Source: Bailinhaonella thermotolerans
GTDB lineage: Bacteria; Actinomycetota; Actinomycetes; Streptosporangiales; Streptosporangiaceae
NCBI RefSeq assembly: GCF_003594875.1
Contig: NZ_QZEY01000002.1
Span: forward strand, 496,001-560,000
Length of the DNA stretch: 64,000 nt
Direction: 5' to 3'
The notes below the pieces were generated by a model. That model made no database searches. It had not been told where the DNA came from and saw only the letters and a program-made list of their open reading frames with translations. How positions within the stretch are numbered: the first letter of the stretch is position 1; every line of letters starts with the position of its first letter. Shown in pieces: positions 49,561 through 57,289 of this stretch. A program made the position numbers and the translations under genes.

Positions 49561-50404
49561 GCGGACCGCGGCCCCCGGCTACAGCGCGCGGCGGACGCTG
49601 CCGCTGCGGGTGGAGATCGTGCGGCAGTTCCGGCGGCGGCGCACGCTGGCGATGTTCGGGCTGCTGCTGGGGCTGCCGTGGGTGCTCGCGGTCGCGTTCA
49701 TGGTCGGCGGCGAGCAGGAGCGGGACAACACGCCGAGCCTGGCCGACATGGCCACGCAGGGCGGGCTGAACTTCGCCGCGTTCACGCTCTTCGTGTCGGT
49801 GGGGTTCCTGCTGGTGGTGGCGGTGGCGCTGTTCTGCGGCGACACGGTGGCCAGCGAGGCGAGCTGGTCCTCGCTGCGGTACCTCCTGGCCGCGCCGGTG
49901 CCCCGCGCCCGGCTGCTGCGGCAGAAGCTGATCGTCGCGCTGGGCTACTCGGCGGTGGCCGTGCTCGTGCTGCCGCTGATGGCGCTGCTCGCGGGCACGC
50001 TGGCGTTCGGGTGGAACGACATCCGGCTGCCGGGCACCGGCCAGCTCGTGCCCGCGGCCGACGCGCTGCCCCGGCTGGCGATCGTGGTCGGCTACGCGCT
50101 GGTCAGCCAGCTCGTGGTGGCCGGTCTGGCGTTCCTGCTGTCGGTGGGCACCGACTCCCCGCTCGGCGCGGTGGGCGGCGCGGTCGGCCTGGTGATCATC
50201 TGCAACATCCTGGAGGCGGTCGAGGCGCTCGGCTCCTGGCGCGAGGTCCTGCCCACCTACTGGAACCTCGCCTGGATGGACGCCCTCGCCCCGGAGATCA
50301 CCTGGGACGGCATGATCAAGGGCGTCGCCGTGTCCCTGACCTACTCCGTCGTCCTGATCGCGCTCGCCTTCCGCCGCTTCCAGCGCCGCGACATCGTGTC
50401 GTGA
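49553..50404 (+). CDS. ABC-2 type transporter permease
   Basis: The 283-aa product starts at ATG 49553, overlapping the fusion gene. Six hydrophobic segments are visible: LAMFGLLLGLPWVLAVAFMV, NFAAFTLFVSVGFLLVVAVA, LGYSAVAVLVLPLMALLAGT, LAIVVGYALVSQLVVAGLAF, LGAVGGAVGLVIICNILEAV and SLTYSVVLIALAFRRF. A SEASWSSLRYLLAAPVPRAR loop is typical of ABC-2 permeases. It should form the membrane channel for the upstream ATPase. Confidence 0.9.
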   Translation: MSERTAAPGYSARRTLPLRVEIVRQFRRRRTLAMFGLLLGLPWVLAVAFMVGGEQERDNTPSLADMATQGGLNFAAFTLFVSVGFLLVVAVALFCGDTVASEASWSSLRYLLAAPVPRARLLRQKLIVALGYSAVAVLVLPLMALLAGTLAFGWNDIRLPGTGQLVPAADALPRLAIVVGYALVSQLVVAGLAFLLSVGTDSPLGAVGGAVGLVIICNILEAVEALGSWREVLPTYWNLAWMDALAPEITWDGMIKGVAVSLTYSVVLIALAFRRFQRRDIVS

Positions 50405-50515
50405 CCCGCCGGGCCCGGAGCGCGCCGCCGAAGTGGACGCGGGCGGGCGGAATGCGGGGCGGGGATATGGTGTTGCCGTTGGTAAAGGCCTGTCCAGGGG
50501 AGGGTTTGGATCAGC

Positions 50516-51430
50516 GTGCGTGAACCGGGCGATCTCTACGAGTTCGAGGCGGACGTGCCGGAGCTGGACGCTCCGGTGATGCTGGTCCAGCTCGACGGCT
50601 TCGTCGACGCGGGTGCGGCCGGGCGGCTGGCGACCGAGCACCTGCTCGCGACGCTGGACCACCGCGTCGTGGCGCGCTTCGACGTCGACGGCCTGCTCGA
50701 CTACCGCTCCCGCCGGCCGATGATGATCTTCGACGAGGACCACTGGTCCGAGTACTCCGCGCCCGAGCTGGTCGTACGGCTGGCGCACGACTCCGCGGGC
50801 ACGCCGTTCCTCATGCTCACCGGGCCCGAGCCCGACCGCGCGTGGGAGCGGTTCGCCGCGGCCGTGCAGGACGTCGTCGAACGGCTCGGCGTCGGCCTCG
50901 TGGTGACGTTCCACGGCATCCCGATGGCCGTGCCGCACACCCGCCCGCTCGGCGTGACCGCGCACGGCACCCGCAAGGACCTGGTGTCGGAGTACCGCCC
51001 GTGGGGCGGCAAGGTGCAGGTCCCCGGGAGCGCCCCGGCGCTGCTGGAGTTCCGCCTCGCCGAGGCCGGGCACGACGCGATCGGCTTCGCCGTCCACGTG
51101 CCGCACTACCTGGCCCAGGCGGAGTACCCCCAGTCGTCGCTGACGGCGCTGGAGTCGATCAGCCTCGCCACCGGCCTGGTCCTGCCGACCGACGCGCTGC
51201 GGCAGGCGGCCGAGCGCACCCAGAGCGAGATCGAGCAGCAGATCGCGGCCTCGCCCGAGATCGCCTCCGCGGTCGAGGGGCTGGAGCAGCAGTACGACGC
51301 CTACAACCGGGCGGACGTGCGCGGCAGCCTCCTGGCCGACGAGGCCACCCCGGTCCCCACGGCCGACGAGCTGGCCGCCCAGTTCGAGCGTTTCCTCGCC
51401 GAGCAGGACGAGCGCGACCCCGAGGCCTGA
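50516..51430 (+). CDS. PAC2-family protein
   Basis: The 304-aa product starts at GTG 50516 after GGGGAGGG. The PAC2 fold is indicated by MLVQLDGFVDAGAAGRLATE, FDVDGLLDYRSRRPMMIFDE, MLTGPEPDRAWERFAAAVQD, TFHGIPMAVPHTRPLGVTAH and VHVPHYLAQAEYPQSSLTAL. In eukaryotes and archaea such proteins assist proteasome assembly. Actinobacteria have a proteasome and keep PAC2 homologues, but their role is not established. A C-terminal helical tail (ELAAQFERFLAEQDERDPEA) is typical. The gene stands alone and ends before a strong hairpin. Confidence 0.92.
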   Translation: MREPGDLYEFEADVPELDAPVMLVQLDGFVDAGAAGRLATEHLLATLDHRVVARFDVDGLLDYRSRRPMMIFDEDHWSEYSAPELVVRLAHDSAGTPFLMLTGPEPDRAWERFAAAVQDVVERLGVGLVVTFHGIPMAVPHTRPLGVTAHGTRKDLVSEYRPWGGKVQVPGSAPALLEFRLAEAGHDAIGFAVHVPHYLAQAEYPQSSLTALESISLATGLVLPTDALRQAAERTQSEIEQQIAASPEIASAVEGLEQQYDAYNRADVRGSLLADEATPVPTADELAAQFERFLAEQDERDPEA

Positions 51431-51450
51431 CCCGCGGCCCGGGACCGGCA

Positions 51451-51507
51451 CGCGCCGGCCATGCGACGCCCCGTCACGATGTGAGGGGACGCCGCATGGC
51501 CGGCGCG
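51451..51507. terminator. Bidirectional terminator-like hairpin
   Basis: CGCGCCGGCCATGCG (51451-51465) and CGCATGGCCGGCGCG (51493-51507) are perfect 15-bp arms around a 27-nt centre that can itself pair in part. It sits between the convergent PAC2 gene and the 54-aa gene. Confidence 0.65.
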
Positions 51508-51559
51508 TTCGTTCCCACCCCCGGGCCGCGGCACGCTCCGGGCCCGGGCACGCCCGGGT

Positions 51560-51724
51560 CTACCAGTGCGGCGGCCGGTCCTCGAGGAGGCGTTCGAGGT
51601 TGTCCTGGGCGTGCTCGCCCCAGCCCGCGTCGGTGTCGTCGAGGGTCTGGTCGGGCAGGACCGGGAGGCCGTCGTCGTGCAGGTCCACTACCCGGTCGTC
51701 GTCGGGGCCGTTGATGTGAATCAC
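51560..51724 (-). CDS. Small acidic protein, 54 aa, probably leaderless
   Basis: The product VIHINGPDDDRVVDLHDDGL continuing to LLEDRPPHW starts at GTG 51724. It is strongly acidic (many Asp/Glu) and without membrane segment or signal. No Shine-Dalgarno is present, but TACAAT (51733-51738, minus strand) ends eight bases before the GTG with a TTGTTC -35 at 18 bp, so a leaderless transcript is likely. Small acidic proteins of this kind are widespread and unassigned in actinobacteria. Its promoter is back to back with the STAND ATPase gene. Confidence 0.7.
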   Translation of the reverse strand: MIHINGPDDDRVVDLHDDGLPVLPDQTLDDTDAGWGEHAQDNLERLLEDRPPHW

Positions 51725-51732
51725 GTCAGATG

Positions 51733-51762
51733 ATTGTAGTTTCGGCTCCGGACGGGGAACAA
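51733..51762 (-). promoter_or_regulatory. Sigma-A-type promoter of the 54-aa gene
   Basis: TTGTTC (51757-51762) and TACAAT (51733-51738), read on the minus strand, are separated by 18 bp. The predicted start of transcription falls at or next to the GTG. Confidence 0.6.
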
Positions 51763-51857
51763 CGCGGCAGGCGGACGGGTACGATGCCAATGCGCGGCGG
51801 CCGTCCCACACGGCGGGCCGGGCGGATCCGGGCCGGATGCGACCCCCTGAGGCGGTC

Positions 51858-53975
51858 ATGGAAGCCCCTGCTGGATGGCGTAGACAGGGCAACCTGCCCG
51901 CGGAGCTGACGAGCTTCGTGGGGCGGGCCCCAGTGCTGTCCTCCCTCACCAGGCTCATCCGCGAGCACCGCATGGTCACCGTGACCGGCATCGGCGGCGT
52001 CGGCAAGACGCGCGTGGCGCTGCGGGCCGCGGCCTCGATGGGCGAGGAGTTCCCCGACGGCGTCTGGCTCGTCAACCTGTCCAGGCTCCAGGACCCCGCC
52101 CTCGTCGCCCACGCGATGATCGAGGAGCTGGGCCTGGTGGACAGCTCCCCGCGCACCGAGGCCGAGTTCCTCGTGGAGTCCCTGGCCGGCAAGCGCATGC
52201 TGCTCGTGCTCGACACCTGCGAGCACCTCGTGGCCGCCTGCGCCTCCATCGTGGACCGGCTGCTGCGGTCCGCGCCCGGCGTGAGCGTGCTGGCCACGAG
52301 CCGGCAGCACCTCAACGTCCCGGGCGAGCACGCCTTCGTCGTGTCCCCGTGGGACGTCCCCCCGCCCGGGGCCCCGCTGGAGGAGCTGATCGGCTCCGAC
52401 CCCCTGCGCCTGTTCGCCGAGCGCGCCGCGTCCGTCTCCCCCGGCTTCACCGTGGACGCCTCCAACGCCGAGACCGTGGCCGACATCTGCCGCCGCGTGG
52501 ACGGCATCCCGCTGGCGATCGAGCTGGCCGCCGTGCGCCTGCGCGTGCTGTCCGTCGAGCAGATCCGCACCCTGCTCGGCGACCGGTTCGCGGTCCTGTC
52601 CGGCGGCAGCCGCACCTCCCTGCCCCGGCACCAGACGCTGCGCGGCGCGGTCGGGTGGAGCCACGAGCAGTGCGAGCCGACCGAGCGGCTGCTGTGGGCG
52701 CGGCTCGCGGTGTTCGCGGGCGACTTCGACCTGGAGGCCGCCGCGCAGGTCTGCTGCGACCACCAGGTGCCCCCGGGAGAGCTCCTCGACCTGCTCACCG
52801 GCCTGGTCGAGAAGTCCGTGCTGCTGAGCGAGGAACGCGCCGGGGAGCGGCGCTACCGCCTGCTGGACACGCTGCGCGACTACGGCGCCGAATGGCTCGG
52901 GCAGCTCGGCGAGACCGACGCGATGCACCGCCGCCACCGCGACCACTACATGCGGCTGGCCAAGCAGGCCGAGGAGGCCTGGTCGGGGCCCGACCAGATC
53001 ATCTGGTTCGCCCGCATGCGCCGCGAGCACGCCAACCTGCGCGCCTCCCTCGACTTCTCCCTCAACACCCCGGGCGAGGAGAAGCACGCCCTCGACATGC
53101 TGGCCGCCCTCTGGTTCCTGTGGATGGCCTGCGGGCTGCCCAAGGAGGGCCGCCACTACCTCGACCGCGCGCTCAACGCCTGCCGGCAGCCCAGCCCCGA
53201 GCGCTGCAAGGCGCTGTGGGTCAGCTCCTACCTCGCCAGCGCCCAGGGCGACTTCGAGGCCGCGATCGACGCCGCCGACGAGTGCACCGCCGACGGGGTG
53301 CAGATCGGCGACGCCTCGGCCGTGGTCTTCGCCACGAAGATGCGCGGCACCGTCGCGTTCCTCCAGAACGACCTGCCCCGCGCCAGCGCCTACCTCGGCG
53401 CGGCCATCGAGTTCCACGGCACCTCCCCCGGCACCGAGCGCAAGCTCAACCCCGGCCTGCTGCCCGCCATCGTCGAGCTCGCCCTCGTCCTCACCGCGCG
53501 GGACGAGCCGCAGGAGGCCGTCCCCCTGCTGCGCGACTGCCTGTCCCTGTGCGAGGACCGCGGCGAGCTGTGGCTGCGCTCCTACGCCCGCTACGCGCTC
53601 GCGCTGGCCCAGCGGGCCCTCGGCGACGTCGAGGGCGCCGCGCACAACGCCCGCGAGTCGCTGCGGATCAAGCGGCGGTTCCACGACGTGGTCGGCAGCG
53701 TGCTCGGCATCGAGGCGCTGGCCTGGCTGTCGCTGGAGGAGGGCGACGCCGACCGCGCCTCCCGGCTGCTGGGCGCCGCCCAGGCCAACTGGCAGACGTT
53801 CGGGCTGCCGCTGTTCGGCTCCCCCTTCTTCACCCAGGAGCACGGCACCGTCGAGAACAAGTGCCGCGACTCCCTCGGCGACCAGGGCTACGAGCACGCC
53901 TTCTCCGAGGGCTCCAAGCTCGCCCTCGACGACGCCATCACCTACGCCACCGGCGAGCCCCAGCCCGCCGGCTGA
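51858..53975 (+). CDS. STAND NTPase (NB-ARC with TPR), no DNA-binding domain
   Basis: The 705-aa product starts at ATG 51858. The NB-ARC core begins ELTSFVGRAPVLSSLTRLIR, with P-loop VTGIGGVGKTRVALRA, Walker B MLLVLDTCEHLV, sensor LATSRQHLNV and GIPLAIELAAVRL. The winged-helix segment HQTLRGAVGWSHEQCEPTER and about 350 residues of TPR-like repeats follow, ending in DDAITYATGEPQPAG. LuxR or SARP DNA-binding domains usual in such proteins are absent at both ends. It may act as a signalling partner of another regulator. The AfsR-type gene at the left edge has the same ATPase type. Confidence 0.88.
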   Translation: MEAPAGWRRQGNLPAELTSFVGRAPVLSSLTRLIREHRMVTVTGIGGVGKTRVALRAAASMGEEFPDGVWLVNLSRLQDPALVAHAMIEELGLVDSSPRTEAEFLVESLAGKRMLLVLDTCEHLVAACASIVDRLLRSAPGVSVLATSRQHLNVPGEHAFVVSPWDVPPPGAPLEELIGSDPLRLFAERAASVSPGFTVDASNAETVADICRRVDGIPLAIELAAVRLRVLSVEQIRTLLGDRFAVLSGGSRTSLPRHQTLRGAVGWSHEQCEPTERLLWARLAVFAGDFDLEAAAQVCCDHQVPPGELLDLLTGLVEKSVLLSEERAGERRYRLLDTLRDYGAEWLGQLGETDAMHRRHRDHYMRLAKQAEEAWSGPDQIIWFARMRREHANLRASLDFSLNTPGEEKHALDMLAALWFLWMACGLPKEGRHYLDRALNACRQPSPERCKALWVSSYLASAQGDFEAAIDAADECTADGVQIGDASAVVFATKMRGTVAFLQNDLPRASAYLGAAIEFHGTSPGTERKLNPGLLPAIVELALVLTARDEPQEAVPLLRDCLSLCEDRGELWLRSYARYALALAQRALGDVEGAAHNARESLRIKRRFHDVVGSVLGIEALAWLSLEEGDADRASRLLGAAQANWQTFGLPLFGSPFFTQEHGTVENKCRDSLGDQGYEHAFSEGSKLALDDAITYATGEPQPAG

Positions 53976-54019
53976 CCCCTCCCCGCGCCCGGACCCGCCC
54001 GCCCGAGCCGCCTGAGCCG

Positions 54020-54066
54020 CCGTACGCCGTGGGCCGTCCGTACGCCGTGGGCCGCCCGTACGGCCT
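54020..54066. repeat. 18-bp intergenic repeat
   Basis: About two and a half units of CCGTACGCCGTGGGCCGT lie in the 283-bp gap 53976-54258, which holds no other feature I can support. Confidence 0.7.
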
Positions 54067-54258
54067 GAGCCCGCGCCCCTCCTGCCGCACGCCCGGGTGC
54101 CGGCGCACGCCCTCCCGGCACGGCCCGGTCCCCGCCCGCCCGCCCGCGGCCCGCCGTACCGGTGGAGCGGCGGGAGCCGTGCGGGGCGGGCCGTTAGGCC
54201 GGGGCGTTCACGGGCAGGAAGGGGCGTGTCCATGACCTGAACCACAGAGGGGGACATC

Positions 54259-54816
54259 ATGGCGGACACGCCTCTGACCGGGAAGACGATCGCGTTCCTC
54301 GTGGCGCCCGAGGGCGCGGAGCAGGTCGAGCTCACCGAGCCCTGGAAGGCCGTCAGGGACGCCGGCGCCACGCCGCGGCTCATCTCCACCCGGAGCGGCC
54401 GCGTCCAGGCGTTCCAGCACCTGGACAAGGGCGACACGTTCGAGGTGGACGCGACCGTCGGCGACGTGGACCCGGCGTCCTTCGACGGGCTCGTGCTGCC
54501 CGGCGGCGTCGCGAACCCGGACTTCCTGCGCACCGACCCGGAGGCGGTCGCGTTCACGCGCGCGTTCGTCGACGCCGGCAAGCCGGTCGCCGTGATCTGC
54601 CACGGCCCCTGGACGCTCATCGAGGCGGACGTGGTGCGCGGGCGCACGATGACGTCCTGGCCGAGCCTGCGGACCGACCTGCGCAACGCCGGCGCGACCT
54701 GGGTGGACCAGGAGGTCGTCGTGGACGACTCCGGCCCGGCGACCCTGGTGTCCAGCCGCAAGCCCGGCGACCTCAAGGCGTTCTGCCAGGCCGCCGTGGA
54801 CGCCTTCGCCAAGTGA
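54259..54816 (+). CDS. DJ-1/PfpI-family protein
   Basis: The 185-aa product starts at ATG 54259 after GAGGGGGAC. It has the type 1 glutamine-amidotransferase-like fold: KTIAFLVAPEGAEQVELTEP, the acidic VELTEPW, FDGLVLPGGVANPDFLRTD, the nucleophile elbow VAVICHGPWTLIEADVVRGR and TSWPSLRTDLRNAGATWVDQ. Members act as glyoxalase/deglycase-like or stress proteins; the exact activity is debated. It is monocistronic and convergent with the mce operon across a strong hairpin. Confidence 0.93.
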   Translation: MADTPLTGKTIAFLVAPEGAEQVELTEPWKAVRDAGATPRLISTRSGRVQAFQHLDKGDTFEVDATVGDVDPASFDGLVLPGGVANPDFLRTDPEAVAFTRAFVDAGKPVAVICHGPWTLIEADVVRGRTMTSWPSLRTDLRNAGATWVDQEVVVDDSGPATLVSSRKPGDLKAFCQAAVDAFAK

Positions 54817-54827
54817 CGCGGCGCGCC

Positions 54828-54866
54828 CGGACGCCCGCGCCGCCTGCCGTACGGCGCGGGCGTCCG
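54828..54866. terminator. Bidirectional hairpin between DJ-1 gene and mce operon
   Basis: CGGACGCCCGCGCCG (54828-54842) and CGGCGCGGGCGTCCG (54852-54866) form a perfect 15-bp stem with a 9-nt loop between two converging transcription units. Confidence 0.7.
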
Positions 54867-54891
54867 CCGTGTCCGGGGCGCGCCTGCGGGG

Positions 54892-55851
54892 TCAGTTCCC
54901 GGGGGACGCGGTCGGGGCGGGGGTCGGGGTGCCCGGGACGACCGTGCCGTCGGGCTTGACCACCTGCTCGTTGCCCGCCGAGATGTGGCTCGACTCCCCG
55001 ACCAGCCAGCGGTTCTTCTCGCGGACCAGCTTGACCTCCAGGTACAGGTCGTCCACGCGCCGGGTGCCGGTCTTGGGGCTGGTCACCGCGTAGTCCACGG
55101 TCACGATCGCCGTCGCCCGGTTGTCGTCCACGCCGCCGATCATGACGTCGGTGACGTCGTTCCTCGCGCTGGCCTGGAGCCCGGTGACCACGGCCTCCAG
55201 GTCCGACAGCATGGTCTTGAGCGGCTTGGCGTAGTCCCGTGACGCGATGGCCAGCGCGCGGTCCCTCGTGGCCTGGAAGTTCTTGTAGTCGTACGACGTG
55301 AGCACGTCCGCCCACTGGCTCGCCACGGTCGCCACGGCGGCGCGGGCGTCCTTCTCGTCCGTCAGGCGGGTCTTCTCCCGCCACAGGATCACGGCCGTGG
55401 TGATCGTCGCGGCGAGCGCGAGCACCACCGCGACGCCGAGGACGCGCATCGCCCAGGGCCCCCGGCCCGGGGACTCGTCGGCGGTCACTCGGCCGTCCCC
55501 GCCGCCCGGCCCGCCCGGGGCGCGCGCCGCGGTCTCCTCCTCCGGCGCGGCGGCGTCGGTCTTCCCGTCCGCCTCGTCCCGTGGCGCGTCCTCGGCCGCC
55601 GCCCCGGTCTCCTCCCCCGCTCCGGTCTCCTCCCGTTCCCGGACGGGCGTGGCCCGCGCCGTGCCCTCGCCGGCGTCCCCGGCCGTTTCGCGCGCCCCCT
55701 CCGAGGGCTCGGTCACCGCCGGGGTGGCCGCCGCGGCGTCCGCCGTACCCGGGTCCGGGGCGGCGGGCCCGCGGGCGGCGGAGGACGTCTTCTTCGCGCC
55801 GGTCGCCGTCTTGGGGCCGATCGTCTTCTTCTTGGTGGTGTCTGCGGGCAT
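54892..55851 (-). CDS. Mce-associated membrane protein
   Basis: The 319-aa product has a long disordered, Ala/Glu/Thr-rich N-terminus (residues 1-130), one transmembrane helix (MRVLGVAVVLALAATITTAV) and a SnoaL/NTF2-like extracytoplasmic domain: VASQWADVLTSYDYKNFQA, DVTDVMIGGVDDNRATAIVT, KLVREKNRWLVGESSHI. This is the layout of Mas proteins, which stabilise Mce transporters in mycobacteria. It is the last gene of the mce operon, 31 bp after mceF. Confidence 0.9.
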   Translation of the reverse strand: MPADTTKKKTIGPKTATGAKKTSSAARGPAAPDPGTADAAAATPAVTEPSEGARETAGDAGEGTARATPVREREETGAGEETGAAAEDAPRDEADGKTDAAAPEEETAARAPGGPGGGDGRVTADESPGRGPWAMRVLGVAVVLALAATITTAVILWREKTRLTDEKDARAAVATVASQWADVLTSYDYKNFQATRDRALAIASRDYAKPLKTMLSDLEAVVTGLQASARNDVTDVMIGGVDDNRATAIVTVDYAVTSPKTGTRRVDDLYLEVKLVREKNRWLVGESSHISAGNEQVVKPDGTVVPGTPTPAPTASPGN

Positions 55852-55882
55852 CAGGTGATTCGGACCTCTCCGGCGGGGGGCG

Positions 55883-57289
55883 TCAGTCGGTGGGCGGGGC
55901 GGTGGGCCGGGCGGCGCGGCGGCGGCGCGGGCGGACGCCGACGACGGCGACCAGGACCCACAGCAGCACGACGAGGCCGAGCAGCGGGGGCAGCAGCGGC
56001 AGCAGGCGGGTGATCTGGGACTCCCCGGAGGCCGGGGGCGCGGCGGGCGCGGCGGCGGGCGGGGCCTGCGGGACCGGGCTCGACGTCACCTGCTGCGGCC
56101 GGGGGGCGACCGGGCGCTCGGTCTCGCTCACGGCGCGCGGGGCCGCGTCGTCCACCGGGCGCGGCACGCCGCCGCGGGCCGCCACGGCCCGGGCCGGGCC
56201 GGACCCCGGGTCCCCGCCGCGCAGGACCGGCCTGCGCTCGGCCCCGCCCGTGCGGCACTCGCCGATCTTGGGTACGGCGGGGGCCGCGCGCGGGGCGGGG
56301 CGCTCGGGGGCGGCCATCGGGCCGCCGGGGACGCTGAAGATGAACGCCGACCGGGCGTACGGCCCGTCGGGCAGTTCCTCGGTGATGTCCCTGACCAGGC
56401 CCTGGAGCGTCGGGATCGAGCGCAGCGCCCGGTTGAGGTTGCGCTGCGTCGCGGGGGTGAAGACGCTCGTGGTCTTGGTGCCGGCCGCGGCGAGCACGCA
56501 GCTCAGGCCGGGGCGGGAGCGGTCGAGGAGGTTGTTGACCTTGGCGAGCAGGCTGGGGCTGTTGTCGAGGAAGGAGCTGAGGTCCCGGCGGGAGTCCTTG
56601 ACCGCGCCGGTGAAGACGGCGTTGTTGTCGAGGATCTGCCCGATGTCGACGCGGTTGCGGGCGAGGACGTCCGCGAAGCCGGTCAGCTCCACCGACAGCT
56701 CGTCCAGCAGCGGCGCCTCGCGGGCGAGCGTGTCCGTCAGGTCGTGGGCGTCGCCGATGATGTCGCGCACCGACTGCTCGCGCCCCTCCAGACCCACCGA
56801 CAGCTCGTGCACGACCGTGCGCACGTCCTCCGGCTCGACGGCGGACAGGACCTTGCTGATCCCCTGGAAGAGCCGCTGGTAGTCGAGCGGCACGGTGGTG
56901 CGCTCCAGCGGGATCAGGTCGCCCGCGGCGAGCACGCCCGAGGCGGCCTCCTTCGCGGGCGGCGACAGCTCGATGTACGGCTCGCCGATGGCGGACTTGC
57001 GGCGCACCTCGGCGGTGAGGTTCCTGGGCAGGCGGACGCCGCGGTCGATGTCCAGGCCGACGACGACCTTGCCGGTGGCCAGGCGGACCTCGCCGATCTT
57101 GCCGACGCGCACGCCCAGGTAGTCCACCTCGCCGTCCTTGAACAGGCCGGGCGAGGAGACGAACTCGGCCTGCACGCGGAACGGCTGCCGCAGCGCGTCG
57201 ATCTTGACGATGCTGGTGACCGCCCAGATCGCCATGACGACGCCGAGGATGGCGAAGAAGATGAGGTTGACCAGGATGCGAGGTCTCAT
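55883..57289 (-). CDS. mceF: Mce family protein, MceF position
   Basis: The 468-aa product starts at ATG 57289, overlapping mceE by ATGA. It has an N-terminal helix (ILVNLIFFAILGVVMAIWAV), an MCE beta-barrel domain (VQAEFVSSPGLFKDGEVDYL, GVRVGKIGEVRLATGKVVVG, SAIGEPYIELSPP) and a helical coil region. A Pro/Ala-rich stretch and a second hydrophobic helix near the C-terminus (LLPLLPPLLGLVVLLWVLVA) follow, ending in a basic tail. The C-terminal helix is unusual. Mce subunits form a hexameric needle that carries lipids through the envelope. Confidence 0.93.
   Translation of the reverse strand: MRPRILVNLIFFAILGVVMAIWAVTSIVKIDALRQPFRVQAEFVSSPGLFKDGEVDYLGVRVGKIGEVRLATGKVVVGLDIDRGVRLPRNLTAEVRRKSAIGEPYIELSPPAKEAASGVLAAGDLIPLERTTVPLDYQRLFQGISKVLSAVEPEDVRTVVHELSVGLEGREQSVRDIIGDAHDLTDTLAREAPLLDELSVELTGFADVLARNRVDIGQILDNNAVFTGAVKDSRRDLSSFLDNSPSLLAKVNNLLDRSRPGLSCVLAAAGTKTTSVFTPATQRNLNRALRSIPTLQGLVRDITEELPDGPYARSAFIFSVPGGPMAAPERPAPRAAPAVPKIGECRTGGAERRPVLRGGDPGSGPARAVAARGGVPRPVDDAAPRAVSETERPVAPRPQQVTSSPVPQAPPAAAPAAPPASGESQITRLLPLLPPLLGLVVLLWVLVAVVGVRPRRRRAARPTAPPTD

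Noticed and set aside
53976-54258. Coding continuation after the STAND gene (RPYGLSPRPS-type peptide)
   Set aside because: It follows a stop codon and consists of an 18-bp repeat; no start with ribosome site and no conserved sequence.
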